Program-made: the position numbers and the translations under genes
Notes under the pieces: generated by a model
Database searches by the model: none
The model's input: only the letters and a program-made list of their open reading frames with translations
Told to the model about the DNA's origin: nothing
In this document: in pieces, positions 9,269 to 17,921 of the stretch
Layout: every line of letters starts with the position of its first letter
How positions within the stretch are numbered: the stretch's first letter is position 1
NCBI RefSeq assembly: GCF_020906275.1
Contig: NZ_CP086727.1
Location: 1,178,001 to 1,242,000, forward strand
DNA length: 64,000 nucleotides
DNA from: Parasphingorhabdus litoris DSM 22379
GTDB lineage: Bacteria; Pseudomonadota; Alphaproteobacteria; Sphingomonadales; Sphingomonadaceae
Reading direction: 5' to 3'

Positions 9269-9586
9269 ATGCAGAAATATATCTTGGCCTATCACGGCGG
9301 TAACACTTCTATGACACCCGAAGAAGGTCAGCAGCATATGCAGAAATGGATGGCGTGGATGGACGGTCTTGGTGATGCAGTGGTAGATCGCGGCGTACCG
9401 GTTGGTTCGTCGATCACCGTCAGTTCTGATCAGGTGACGGACGATGGCGGGCCAAACCCACTGTCCGGGATCACAATCATTCAGGCTGATAGCCAGGATG
9501 CTGCTGTCGCCATGACCCAAAAATCACCTCATCTCGACATTGGCGGCACCATTGAACTGGCCCCAGTGATGGATATGCCGATGTAA
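9269..9586 (+). CDS. YCII-related domain protein
   Basis: A small cytoplasmic protein of 105 residues with the ferredoxin-like YCII/DGPF look: MQKYILAYHGG at the start, a central helix rich in M and W (HMQKWMAWMDGLG), GVPVGSS, and GGTIELAPVMDMPM at the end. Family members are mostly uncharacterised; some sit beside extracytoplasmic sigma factors, which is not the case here. The ATG at 9269 is chosen because AAGGAGA lies 7 bases upstream; an ATG at 9263 is too close to it. First gene of a three-gene run that is divergent from tetR. Confidence 0.8.
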   Translation: MQKYILAYHGGNTSMTPEEGQQHMQKWMAWMDGLGDAVVDRGVPVGSSITVSSDQVTDDGGPNPLSGITIIQADSQDAAVAMTQKSPHLDIGGTIELAPVMDMPM

Positions 9587-9596
9587 GGAGGTAATT

Positions 9597-10004
9597 GTGA
9601 AGCACCTTTTGTCGATCCTTGCCTTCATCCTCATCACCTTTGGAGTGCAGGGATTAAACCACTTCGTGGTCAATGTAGCACATTATGAGAACATAGATTT
9701 TGCGCGGGCTGAACCCATAATGGCTCTCGGTTTTCTTACAATGATCGTGCAGGGAAGTATTTTGACTTTGGCCTTGGGCTATTTGGCTCCAAAGGGCGCA
9801 AGAATAAAAGACGCAATGATGGTGTCGCTCAGCTTTGGTTTGTTTCTCGGCTTTTATATAGCCGTAACGGAACCGGCCAAATATGCGGCGCCGTCTATTC
9901 CCGCTTGGATCATTACTGAGGGATTGGCGAGCACGATACAATTTCTCTTGTTTGGTCTTGTGCTAGGCTTTGTTCATCAGCGCTTTTCGAAAGGGCCAAA
10001 ATGA
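9597..10004 (+). CDS. Small four-helix inner-membrane protein, unknown function
   Basis: A 135-residue protein with about four hydrophobic segments (around 1-25, 38-62, 74-92 and 108-128), so an inner-membrane protein. I do not recognise the family. The GTG start at 9597 is well supported by AAGGAGG immediately upstream. It lies 10 bases after the YCII-like gene and its stop overlaps the next ATG by four bases, making a tight operon. Context suggests a TetR-regulated small-molecule or stress response, but nothing in the sequence names a substrate. Confidence 0.72.
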   Translation: MKHLLSILAFILITFGVQGLNHFVVNVAHYENIDFARAEPIMALGFLTMIVQGSILTLALGYLAPKGARIKDAMMVSLSFGLFLGFYIAVTEPAKYAAPSIPAWIITEGLASTIQFLLFGLVLGFVHQRFSKGPK

Positions 10005-10558
10005 GAGACATTGCAGCCCTGACTTTCATTACCCTCGATGGTGTCATGCAGGCCGTGCGGCTGCCCGATGAAGATCGCTCCGGTGGTTTCACATCGGGCG
10101 GCTGGGCTGCCGATTATTGGGATCCGGTCATGGAACAGGTGCAAAGGGAGGCAATGGCCGAACCTTATGACATGCTGCTTGGCCGGAAAACCTATGCACT
10201 GTTTTCAAGCCATCAGGACAGTAGCATGAACAATGGCCATGTTTATGTTGCATCTTCTGGTTTGACTGACCCGAAATGGCAAAATGTGACAGTGCTGTCC
10301 GGTGATGTCGCTTCGGAAGTCCGCAAGATCAAACAGCAAGATGGTCCGTTGCTGCAAATTCACGGCAGTTGGCAGCTAATCCAAGCCCTGTTGACTGCTG
10401 ACCTGATTGATGAATTCCGTCTGTGGGTATTTCCAGTGACGGTAGGTTCCGGCAAGCGCCTGTTTCAATCGGATTTCAAAGGCGGGCCGCTCAAATTGTT
10501 GAAAACGGAGCCGACCGGCAATGGCGTTGTCATGAATGTGTATCGCAAATCAGGCTGA
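10001..10558 (+). CDS. Dihydrofolate reductase/RibD C-terminal domain family protein
   Basis: The 185-residue product begins ALTFITLDGVMQ and contains GRKTYALF (about 63-70), LLQIHGSWQLIQALLTADLIDEF (about 115-137) and FPVTVGSGKRLF (about 144-155). These are the marks of the RibD-C/YwjB-like reductase superfamily, NADPH-binding proteins of largely unknown substrate that resemble dihydrofolate reductase. It starts on the ATGA overlap with the preceding membrane protein gene and ends the operon. It is unlikely to be the cell's DHFR or riboflavin reductase given its context. Confidence 0.85.
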   Translation: MRDIAALTFITLDGVMQAVRLPDEDRSGGFTSGGWAADYWDPVMEQVQREAMAEPYDMLLGRKTYALFSSHQDSSMNNGHVYVASSGLTDPKWQNVTVLSGDVASEVRKIKQQDGPLLQIHGSWQLIQALLTADLIDEFRLWVFPVTVGSGKRLFQSDFKGGPLKLLKTEPTGNGVVMNVYRKSG

Positions 10559-10593
10559 CCCTCGAGAGATAATATAATTGTCTCACTGGGCTG

Positions 10594-11487
10594 CTAAAAC
10601 CAGAAACGAACCCCGACCACATAATTGGTCACGCTCGGATCTTCTCCAGCAGTTCTTGCGAAGTCACGGCTATCGCCCAGCTTCCATTCCTGCTCGATGC
10701 CGATATAGGGCGCGAATTCGGGGACGATTTCATAGCGCAGGCGCAGGCCAAGCTCGAGATTGTCGATGCCCGCGCCAACGCCGAGCTCCGGGATATCCTG
10801 AGCAGCGAGATTGATCTCTGCGCGCGGTTGCAGAACCAGGCTTTGGGTGAGCCGCTGGTCATATTCAGCTTCGATACGGGCCGTCAGGTCGCCCTTGTCC
10901 GAGAGGAATGCCGCCGCATCAACCTCGAACATATAGGGCACCAGACCTTGTATTCCGACGACTGCATGGGTGCGGGTGGGACCAGTCAGATCCTGCCGGA
11001 CGCCCGCTTGCAGATCGAAAAATGGCGCAATGGCGCGGCTGTAGAGTGCCTGAATCTCGGCATCTTCAATCGGTTCGCCGAAACTGCCTTCGCCTTCGCT
11101 TTTGAACCAGAATTTGTTGATATCCCCGCCATAATAGCCCTGAACATCCCAGAGATAACCGTCTTCACCGGCACGGACGCGATATTCGGCGCGGTCGCCC
11201 TGAAACCAGAACAGCATCATATCGCCATGTTCGTCATAGAGCGCCTCGCGGGAAGCGAGCATTTCCTCTGCGCCCCAGATGGCATCGGCGGCCTTTAGCG
11301 GGCCGGATGGGCTTTCGGCCTCAGGGGCCTCAGCAGCAGGCTGATCGGGTTGATCATCCATCCGCGAGTGGTCCATCTGGCTATGATCCATAGCACTATG
11401 GTTCTGATGCTGATCATGACTTTGGGCAAGCAGGGGTGTCGTTGCGGTTGAACCCGCCAAAAGGGCTGCAAATATTCGGTGCATCAT
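10594..11487 (-). CDS. copB: Copper resistance protein B, outer-membrane barrel
   Basis: CopB/PcoB proteins are outer-membrane proteins thought to bind or export copper with CopA. The 297-residue product has a signal peptide, a metal-binding linker rich in His and Met (SHDQHQNHSAMDHSQMDHSRMD, about 23-44 in two parts), and a C-terminal region of alternating strands ending in VRFWF, whose final aromatic residue is the usual outer-membrane insertion signal. Its ATG overlaps the copA stop (ATGA), so copA-copB are coupled. Length is at the short end for CopB because the Met-rich part is small. Confidence 0.92.
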   Translation of the reverse strand: MMHRIFAALLAGSTATTPLLAQSHDQHQNHSAMDHSQMDHSRMDDQPDQPAAEAPEAESPSGPLKAADAIWGAEEMLASREALYDEHGDMMLFWFQGDRAEYRVRAGEDGYLWDVQGYYGGDINKFWFKSEGEGSFGEPIEDAEIQALYSRAIAPFFDLQAGVRQDLTGPTRTHAVVGIQGLVPYMFEVDAAAFLSDKGDLTARIEAEYDQRLTQSLVLQPRAEINLAAQDIPELGVGAGIDNLELGLRLRYEIVPEFAPYIGIEQEWKLGDSRDFARTAGEDPSVTNYVVGVRFWF

Positions 11488-13376
11488 GCGTCCTTCGGAA
11501 ATTCAATGCTGACCGCCTGCATCATGCCGGCGTGCATGTGATAAAGCAGATGGCAGTGAAAGGCCCAATCGCCCGGTTCGTCGGTCGTCACGTCAAAAGT
11601 GGCACTGCTGCCCGGCTGGACGATGACGGTATGCTTTTTCGGTTGGTGATGGCCCTGACCGTTCACGACCTCAAAAAACATGCCGTGCAGATGGATGGGA
11701 TGCGCCATCATCGTGTCGTTGACCAGTTTGACGCGAACCCGCTCATCATAGCGGAAGCGGATCGGATCATCGCCGACGGCGCTCATTTTCTTGCCATCGA
11801 AAGACCACATATAACGTTCCATATTGCCGGTCAGATGCAATTGCATTTCACGGTCCGGCGACCGTTTGTGATGATCCATTTTCAGCGATTTGAGCATACG
11901 ATAGTTGAGCACTCGGTGCGGCACATTGTCGAGGCCAAGGCCGGGAAAGCCGGTCCGGTCCATCGGGTTCATCGCTACCATGTCGATACCGGGCCCGACT
12001 TTCACGCTATCGGGCAGCAAGCTGGTATCACGCATCTTCATGCCGCCCATATTGGCCATATCATGGTTATCCATTGGCGCGGCGCCCAGGTTTGTGTCCG
12101 GTTTCATCGCGCCATGACTCATTTTGCTATGGTCCATTTGACTATGGTCCATTTTTCCGTGGCCCATCTTACCATGATCCATCTGAGAGTGATCCATCGC
12201 GGCGGCAGGTTTAGCACCATGCCCTTCATGACCATGGGCACCGTTACCATGATCCATGCCGCCATGGCCCATATCTGTCATGCTGAGGAGCGGTGGGTCA
12301 CGCAGCGCGGGAAATTCCGCCTGTCGGCCCGGTTGAGAGGTCAGCGTGGCCTGTGCCATCCCGCTGCGATCCATCGATTCTGCGGCCAAGGCAAAGGCGC
12401 CTTCTTTCGTTGGCTGCACGATAACATCATAGGTTTCAGCGACGCCGATTTGCAGTTCGTCGACCTCAACCGGCTGAACATCCTGTCCGTCGGCCTGAAC
12501 CACGGTCATCGGCAAGCCGGGCAGGCGGATATTGAAAAATGTCATGGCGCTGCCATTGATGATACGCAACCTGACCCGTTCGCCTGGGCTGAAGGGAAGT
12601 TCAAGGCCATCATCCGGCCCGTGGCCGTTGATCATATAGGTGTAGGTTGGCGCCGACACATCAGCGATATCGGTCGGCATCATCCGCATCCGGCCCCACA
12701 TGCGCCGCTCAGCACCGCTGAAATCATAATCATCGGTCGCGCTGGCCTTCTGGCGGCTGAAATAGCCTTCGGATACTTTCAGCTTCTTCATGATCTCATG
12801 CGGATGCATGGCGGCAAATTCGCTGAGTAGAATGACATGTTCCCGGTCATATTGCACGGGATCGGGGCCAGCCGGATCAATGATCAGCGGTCCGTAATGG
12901 CCCATTTGTTCCTGCAATCCGCTATGGCTGTGCCACCAATAGGTGCCATGCTGGCGCACCTTGAAAGGCGCGGTGAAGCGTTCCCCGGGTTTGATACCGG
13001 GAAAGCTGATGCCCGGAACGCCATCAAATTGAAACGGCAGCAATAGCCCGTGCCAGTGCACGGAACTATCCTCGTCCAGCATGTTGTGAACATTCAGCCT
13101 GACATCCTGACCCTCGCGCAGCCGGATCAGCGGACCGGGTACGGTACCGTTGACAGCTATGGCATGGCCGGACCGTGAACCTGTGCGGAAAAGGCCGCTT
13201 CCGACATGCAGGTCAACGTCCGGTCCGGACAGCTGGTCCATGCCATTGCGCACGCGGCCACCCATTTTGCCCATGGCCCAGGCGGGCATGGGCAGTGCCG
13301 TGGTTCCGGCAAGGGCAGCCAGGCTGCCAATCATATTGCGGCGGGAAATAGCGAGATTGCTTTTGATCATGTACAT
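11484..13376 (-). CDS. copA: Periplasmic multicopper oxidase, copper resistance protein A
   Basis: Exported laccase-like oxidase that detoxifies Cu(I). From the ATG at 13376 it has 630 residues, with a twin-arginine signal (RR at 12-13, then NMIGSLAALAG). Copper sites are complete: VHWHGLL and WWHSHSG in the first cupredoxin domain, HPIHLHGMFFEV and HCHLLYHMHAGMM at the C-terminus. A Met/His repeat region (about residues 362-445, units like MDHSQ and MDHGKM) should bind extra copper. The start is uncertain between 13382, 13376 and 13370. The CsoR-like operator lies immediately upstream, so copper should induce it. Confidence 0.94.
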   Translation of the reverse strand: MYMIKSNLAISRRNMIGSLAALAGTTALPMPAWAMGKMGGRVRNGMDQLSGPDVDLHVGSGLFRTGSRSGHAIAVNGTVPGPLIRLREGQDVRLNVHNMLDEDSSVHWHGLLLPFQFDGVPGISFPGIKPGERFTAPFKVRQHGTYWWHSHSGLQEQMGHYGPLIIDPAGPDPVQYDREHVILLSEFAAMHPHEIMKKLKVSEGYFSRQKASATDDYDFSGAERRMWGRMRMMPTDIADVSAPTYTYMINGHGPDDGLELPFSPGERVRLRIINGSAMTFFNIRLPGLPMTVVQADGQDVQPVEVDELQIGVAETYDVIVQPTKEGAFALAAESMDRSGMAQATLTSQPGRQAEFPALRDPPLLSMTDMGHGGMDHGNGAHGHEGHGAKPAAAMDHSQMDHGKMGHGKMDHSQMDHSKMSHGAMKPDTNLGAAPMDNHDMANMGGMKMRDTSLLPDSVKVGPGIDMVAMNPMDRTGFPGLGLDNVPHRVLNYRMLKSLKMDHHKRSPDREMQLHLTGNMERYMWSFDGKKMSAVGDDPIRFRYDERVRVKLVNDTMMAHPIHLHGMFFEVVNGQGHHQPKKHTVIVQPGSSATFDVTTDEPGDWAFHCHLLYHMHAGMMQAVSIEFPKDA

Positions 13377-13380
13377 CCCC

Positions 13381-13401
13381 ATATACCCCCTATAGGTATA
13401 T
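13381..13401. promoter_or_regulatory. CsoR-type copper operator between copA and the glutaredoxin-MauE gene
   Basis: ATATACC-N7-GGTATAT is a perfect 7-base inverted repeat whose left arm runs into a C tract (ACCCCC). Palindromic TACC-C/G-rich-GGTA sites are the known operators of CsoR/FrmR-family repressors, and a CsoR-like gene is 0.8 kb away. The site is 5 bases from the copA start and 20 bases from the divergent start at 13421, so one operator could control both. Confidence 0.7.
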
Positions 13402-13420
13402 GGCAATATGGATGATTGTT

Positions 13421-14173
13421 ATGGAAAATAGACAGGCCGAACTGCATCGGATGGTCATGGACGAGCACCTCTGTCCCTATGGATTAAAGTCCAAAGATCT
13501 GCTGGAACGACAGGGTTTCAAGGTTGCCGATCATCATCTCGCCACGCGGGACGAGGTTGATGCCTTCAAGGAAAGGAAAGGCGTGAAGACAACGCCTCAG
13601 ACGTTTATCGATGGCAAGCGAATTGGTGGATATGACGATCTGCTTGTCCATTTCGGCAAAGCCAAGCCGGCCGACAAACAGAGTGAGACGAGTTACCAGC
13701 CGGTCATTGCTTTGTTTGCCATGACGTTTCTGATGGCCCTTGGGGCTGCTTTTGTCGCGACTGGATCGTGGCTGTCGTTGAAGACGATTGAGTGGTTTGT
13801 CGCCTTTTCCATGTGTGTTCTGGCATTTCTGAAGCTGCGCGATATCGAAAGCTTCTCTACCATGTTTTTGAACTACGACCTGCTGGCCAAACGATGGGTT
13901 CGCTATGGCTATATCTATCCGTTTGGTGAAGCTCTGGCGGGTGTGCTGATGATTGCGGGCGTGGCTCTGTGGCTGGCCATTCCGGTCGCGCTGTTTATCG
14001 GTACAGTTGGGGCCATATCAGTATTCTACGCTGTCTATGTTCAGAAGCGCGAGCTGAAATGCGCCTGTGTCGGCGGCGACAGCAATGTGCCGCTGGGCTT
14101 TGTATCGCTGACCGAAAATCTGTTCATGATTGGCATGGCTTTATGGATGAGCTTCAAGCTGCTAAGTGTTTAA
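13421..14173 (+). CDS. Glutaredoxin-MauE/DoxX-type membrane redox fusion protein
   Basis: A 250-residue two-part protein. The N-terminus is a glutaredoxin-like domain (residues 1-75) with a single active-site cysteine in CPYG (C18) and the cis-proline region KTTPQTFIDGKRIGGYDDL (about 55-73). The rest holds about four membrane helices of the MauE/DoxX type, with a CxC pair (C214, C216) followed by VGGDSNVPLGF. Known relatives are called MauE/DoxX redox-associated proteins and may pass electrons across the membrane. The ATG at 13421 is chosen since an upstream ATG at 13400 overlaps the operator. It is divergent from copA and directly upstream of csoR, which suggests a role in copper-stress thiol redox; this is inference. 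Confidence 0.85.
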   Translation: MENRQAELHRMVMDEHLCPYGLKSKDLLERQGFKVADHHLATRDEVDAFKERKGVKTTPQTFIDGKRIGGYDDLLVHFGKAKPADKQSETSYQPVIALFAMTFLMALGAAFVATGSWLSLKTIEWFVAFSMCVLAFLKLRDIESFSTMFLNYDLLAKRWVRYGYIYPFGEALAGVLMIAGVALWLAIPVALFIGTVGAISVFYAVYVQKRELKCACVGGDSNVPLGFVSLTENLFMIGMALWMSFKLLSV

Positions 14174-14211
14174 CCGGATGACCCAGCTTCAGTATGTTAG
14201 GAAACAAACCC

Positions 14212-14487
14212 ATGGCGGAAGATAAGATGACCGCGAAGCTCAACCGCCTGAACCGGATTGAAGGGCAGGTGCGGGGCATTGCAAAAATGGTCGAAGAAGA
14301 CCGCTATTGCATGGATATCCTAACCCAGATGCAGGCGGTAAAATCGGCCTTGTCCAAGGTAGAGAGTCAGATTTTGAAAGACCATGCGGCCTGCTGTGTC
14401 GCCGAGGCGATATCTTCTGGTAACGAAGAGGATCAGAAAGAGAAGTTCAGCGAGCTCGTGGATCTTTTTGAGAAGATGAAGGGATAG
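14212..14487 (+). CDS. csoR: CsoR/RcnR/FrmR family metal-sensing repressor
   Basis: A 91-residue all-helical repressor. The N-terminal LNRLNRIEGQVRGIAKMVEEDRYC block is typical of the family (DUF156). The candidate copper ligands are C33 (RYC), H58 and C61/C62 (KDHAACC), matching the Cys-His-Cys pattern of copper sensors rather than the His-rich nickel sensors or the formaldehyde sensor. The ATG at 14212 follows AGGAA at 8 bases; an ATG at 14194 is less likely. Its place beside copA, copB and the palindrome at 13381-13401 supports a copper-sensing role. The gene symbol is by family and context. Confidence 0.88.
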   Translation: MAEDKMTAKLNRLNRIEGQVRGIAKMVEEDRYCMDILTQMQAVKSALSKVESQILKDHAACCVAEAISSGNEEDQKEKFSELVDLFEKMKG

Positions 14488-14529
14488 CTTTACTCTTTTT
14501 CCCCCTAAAGGTTCTGCTCCACAATCAAT

Positions 14530-16089
14530 TTAACTCACGCTGCGTTCCTGGCCCTCCCAATAGGGTGCGCGTAGCTCACGTTTCAGTACTTTGCCGGCAC
14601 CGGATAGCGGGAAAGGGTCGGTTCGAAAATCAATCGAGCCTGGACATTTGTAACCGGCAATCTGATCCTTGCAATGGTCGATGATTGACTGCTCGTCGGG
14701 CGTCACACCGTCCTTTGGAATGACGATGGCATGGACAGATTCGCCCCATTTTTCACTGGGAATACCAACTACGGCAACGGCCGCCACATCGGGATGCGTG
14801 GAAATGGCGCTTTCGACCTCGGCCGAAAAGACATTCTCACCGCCCGAGACGATCATGTCCTTCATCCGGTCGACGATATAGAGGAAACCATCCTCGTCCT
14901 GATAGGCTCCGTCGCCGGTATGGACCCAGCCATTGACCAGCGTTGCGGCGGTCTGCTCTTCCTGTTGCCAATAGCCCAGCATATTGCCCGGGCTGCGCGC
15001 GGCAATCTCACCAACCGTGCCGCGTGGGACCGGTTGACCCTCTTCGTCGATAATCTTGACGTCACAGCCCCAGGCTGGACGACCAGCAGAGCGGATCTGT
15101 TTCGCTTTCTCGCCCTCCAGCACATGGTCAGCGGGGTTCAGAATGGACACGAGCGGTGCCATCTCGGTCTGGCCATAGGCTTGCGCGAATTTGACATCCG
15201 GCAGCAACGCCATGGCCTGGCGCAACAGGCCCTCGGGCATCGGTGAAGCGCCATAGAGATAGTGTGTCATGGAGCGGAGCTTGGCCACATCAAATTCAGG
15301 ATGCTGCAACACCATTCCCAACATGGTCGGGACGAGCAGCACATGGGTGACCTGATTGTCCTCGATCGCGTTGAGGGTTGAGACTGGTTCGAATGACGGC
15401 ACATAGACATGTGTGCCGCCAGCCATCATTACCGCCCCACTGCAGGCGAGATCCGCCATGTGGAACATCGGCGCAGTGTGCTGATAGATGGAATCACTGG
15501 TGAACCCGGCCATGCCGGCCAGCGCGATGTTATTGTACCAGAGCGCCCGTTGAGGAACCATTACGCCCTTGGGAAAGCCGGTCGTGCCGCCGGTATAGAA
15601 CAGGCCTGCTAGGTCCTCGCCACTACGCCCGGCATCGGTACAGGGCGCATGATCCGTAACCAGCTGCTCATAGGATAGCATGCCTTCGGGCACCTCTTCC
15701 TCCTCTAGGTGAATGATGGTGGAGACGGTTTCGGCCTGATCCCGAAACGAGCTGACCATCGGGGCAAAATGGCGGTCAACAAACAGGATGGTCGCCTGCG
15801 AGTCGTTGAGCGAATAGACATTTTCTGCCGCCGACCAGCGCGTATTCATCGGCACCACCGCGCCACCGGCCCACCAGACCGCGAACATATATTCAGTATA
15901 GCGGTCCGAATTGAGCGCCAGGATCGCAACCCTATCACCAGCCTTGACGCCCAACGTTTGGAGTGCACCGGCCAGACGCCCGACGCGTTTCCTGAGCTCT
16001 GCCCAACTCTTGCGCCGATCTCCATCAACCGTTGCCAGATGATTGGGCCTTGTATCCGCTGCGCTGTGGAGCATCTGGGTCAATTGCAT
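14530..16089 (-). CDS. Acyl-CoA synthetase (AMP-forming), second paralogue
   Basis: A 519-residue ANL-family enzyme that makes acyl-CoA from a fatty or aryl acid. Motifs are YTGGTTGFPKGVM (about 164-176), YGQTEMAPL (about 302), GWVHTGDGAY (about 383), KDMIVSGGENVFSAEVE (about 407) and the catalytic lysine in GAGKVLKREL (about 495). The product ends ELRAPYWEGQERSVS, almost the same tail as the synthetase at 6957-8543, so the two are paralogues. It is followed by the amidohydrolase gene on the same strand 30 bases upstream of its start; an operon is possible. The substrate is unknown. Confidence 0.91.
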   Translation of the reverse strand: MQLTQMLHSAADTRPNHLATVDGDRRKSWAELRKRVGRLAGALQTLGVKAGDRVAILALNSDRYTEYMFAVWWAGGAVVPMNTRWSAAENVYSLNDSQATILFVDRHFAPMVSSFRDQAETVSTIIHLEEEEVPEGMLSYEQLVTDHAPCTDAGRSGEDLAGLFYTGGTTGFPKGVMVPQRALWYNNIALAGMAGFTSDSIYQHTAPMFHMADLACSGAVMMAGGTHVYVPSFEPVSTLNAIEDNQVTHVLLVPTMLGMVLQHPEFDVAKLRSMTHYLYGASPMPEGLLRQAMALLPDVKFAQAYGQTEMAPLVSILNPADHVLEGEKAKQIRSAGRPAWGCDVKIIDEEGQPVPRGTVGEIAARSPGNMLGYWQQEEQTAATLVNGWVHTGDGAYQDEDGFLYIVDRMKDMIVSGGENVFSAEVESAISTHPDVAAVAVVGIPSEKWGESVHAIVIPKDGVTPDEQSIIDHCKDQIAGYKCPGSIDFRTDPFPLSGAGKVLKRELRAPYWEGQERSVS

Positions 16090-16118
16090 CGCGTATCTCT
16101 CCTATCGTGGCCGTGCGG

Positions 16119-17867
16119 TTACTCCTGACCGGCTGGGAACCAGCGGCCTTCGAATATCACCCCTTTGATGCCTATTTCCTGAAGCTGCGGGGCGCCGATT
16201 TCATAAGGATCGCTATCCAGCACCGTGAAGTCGGCTTTCTTCCCAGTCGCGATGCTGCCAACCATAGCATCGAGGCCGATTATTTGCGCCGCCTCGATCG
16301 TGATGGCACGCAGGGCTTTGTCTAGAGATAGTCGTTCAGCCGGGGCTTTAGCATTGCCATCCAGGGTGATCCGGTTGCTGGCGACCCAAGCAAGGTATAG
16401 CGGGTCAATCGGTGCCATATTGAAGTCACTATGCAGTCCAAGCGGAACTCCCTTGCGTTCGAGCGAGCCAAGCCGACTCATCTGCGCTGCGCGATCGGGA
16501 CCCATGCCAGTCTTGGCATAGGTGTCACCAAGGATACGGATATAATTGGGTTGTGCAGAAACGTAGAGACCCATTTGTCCGATCCGTCGGTTTTGGGCTT
16601 CGGTTGAATAGCCAAGATGCTCCATGACAATATTCTGACCGTTTTTGACCGCCAGTTTCTCGGTGATATCAAGCACTACGTCGAGACCCTTGTCACCGTT
16701 GACATGAGTATGGAGGTGCCAGCCCGCGTCCCAAAACCGCTTGGTCTGTTTCAATAATTCTTCCGGTTCCGTCAGCCATTTGCCTTCATGGCCATCGCTA
16801 TAACCAGGCGGATTCATCTGCATATATTGCGCGAAAAAAGCACCATCAGCAAACAGCTTTACCCGGTTTGAGAAGAAGAATTTATCGCTGTCATATTTGG
16901 ATTTCATATCCTTTAGCCAAACGTTGGGATCGCCCGTGACTAAAGGAGCAACCGGAATGGCCAAAATGCGCGATGGTGTGGTTGGCTGATCATAGAGACT
17001 CTTGAATAGTTTCGATTCCATTTCCGGGCCGCCAAAGCCGCCGAAGGCAAGATCAGCACTCGTTGTGACACCGTTTTCAAGCATCATCTGCCGCATGTCA
17101 GTCAGTCCTTGCTGCACTTTAGCGGGAGAGAAGAGATAAGGGCGGAGCTTTTCGATACCATTGAAGAGTGCTGTTTCATGAATGATGCCGCTGTCATAAT
17201 CGGCATGGCTGGGGTCGATGCCGGGCTTGGAGAAGGCGGCGGCAAAGGCATCTTTCGTGCCGATGCCAAGTAATTTCAGTGCCGGTGTGTTGGCGATGAT
17301 CTCGTGAAAACTGCGTTGCCAGATAACCACGGCGCGATCCGGTGCAATGCTGTCGAGCAAGGCGCGATCCATATCTCCATGGAACAGCTTATGATGGCCC
17401 CAGGTGATAAAAAGTTCGTCGGTGCTTTTCGCAAGAACCGCGCGCAAACGGCGCTCATAGTCCGCTTTGCCACGCACCGCGGGATAGGATTTGCCCGGAA
17501 GTTCCCAGCTTTCCGGGCTGATGAAGGGGATAGGCAGCATCATGATCGTCTGCATCGGGTGAATATGCGGTTCGACAAAACCCGGCATCAGAATATTTTT
17601 GGCAAATTGCCGATCCACTGTAACATCACGTCCCAGTGTCCAAGCGTCTAGATCGTCCAGACTTTGACCTAGTCCGAGGATAATCCCATCGGCAGTCGCA
17701 ACATAGTGAGCTTCGGGATAGCCTGGCTCCATTGTGATAATTTTGGCCGCCTCATAAACGGTGACTTTGGGATAGTGAACAGGTGCCGTAGGTTCCTTTG
17801 CGACAGCAACATTTGAAAATGTGACTAGTACCAATAGCGCAGCAAAATGGTGCCAAAATCTATGCAT
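16119..17867 (-). CDS. Secreted YtcJ-like amidohydrolase
   Basis: A 582-residue metal-dependent hydrolase of the amidohydrolase superfamily with a clear signal peptide (FAALLVLVTFSNVAVAKE near the N-terminus), so likely periplasmic. Metal-site motifs are EPHIHPMQ (about 98-105), HLHTHVNGDKGL (about 382) and LHSDFNMAPIDPL (about 475). It has the typical N-terminal beta part with TADGIILGLGQ. YtcJ proteins act on amide or ester bonds in varied substrates; which one is not visible. It is next to an acyl-CoA synthetase and a DMT exporter, all minus strand, which hints at degradation or uptake of an acyl amide. Confidence 0.88.
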   Translation of the reverse strand: MHRFWHHFAALLVLVTFSNVAVAKEPTAPVHYPKVTVYEAAKIITMEPGYPEAHYVATADGIILGLGQSLDDLDAWTLGRDVTVDRQFAKNILMPGFVEPHIHPMQTIMMLPIPFISPESWELPGKSYPAVRGKADYERRLRAVLAKSTDELFITWGHHKLFHGDMDRALLDSIAPDRAVVIWQRSFHEIIANTPALKLLGIGTKDAFAAAFSKPGIDPSHADYDSGIIHETALFNGIEKLRPYLFSPAKVQQGLTDMRQMMLENGVTTSADLAFGGFGGPEMESKLFKSLYDQPTTPSRILAIPVAPLVTGDPNVWLKDMKSKYDSDKFFFSNRVKLFADGAFFAQYMQMNPPGYSDGHEGKWLTEPEELLKQTKRFWDAGWHLHTHVNGDKGLDVVLDITEKLAVKNGQNIVMEHLGYSTEAQNRRIGQMGLYVSAQPNYIRILGDTYAKTGMGPDRAAQMSRLGSLERKGVPLGLHSDFNMAPIDPLYLAWVASNRITLDGNAKAPAERLSLDKALRAITIEAAQIIGLDAMVGSIATGKKADFTVLDSDPYEIGAPQLQEIGIKGVIFEGRWFPAGQE

Positions 17868-17921
17868 GTCCCTCTCCCTTTATGCGGGAGGCTATGCGCT
17901 TTAATCGTACTTGCCAAGCTA

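Noticed and set aside
12040..12290. Repeated DNA units resembling a tandem array or CRISPR
   Set aside because: The units are codons for the Met/His tract in copA, with no constant spacer pattern.
11436..12830. Long open frame opposite copA
   Set aside because: It is the antisense shadow of the copA gene; its product is His/Ile-rich without any motif, and copA shows complete copper sites.
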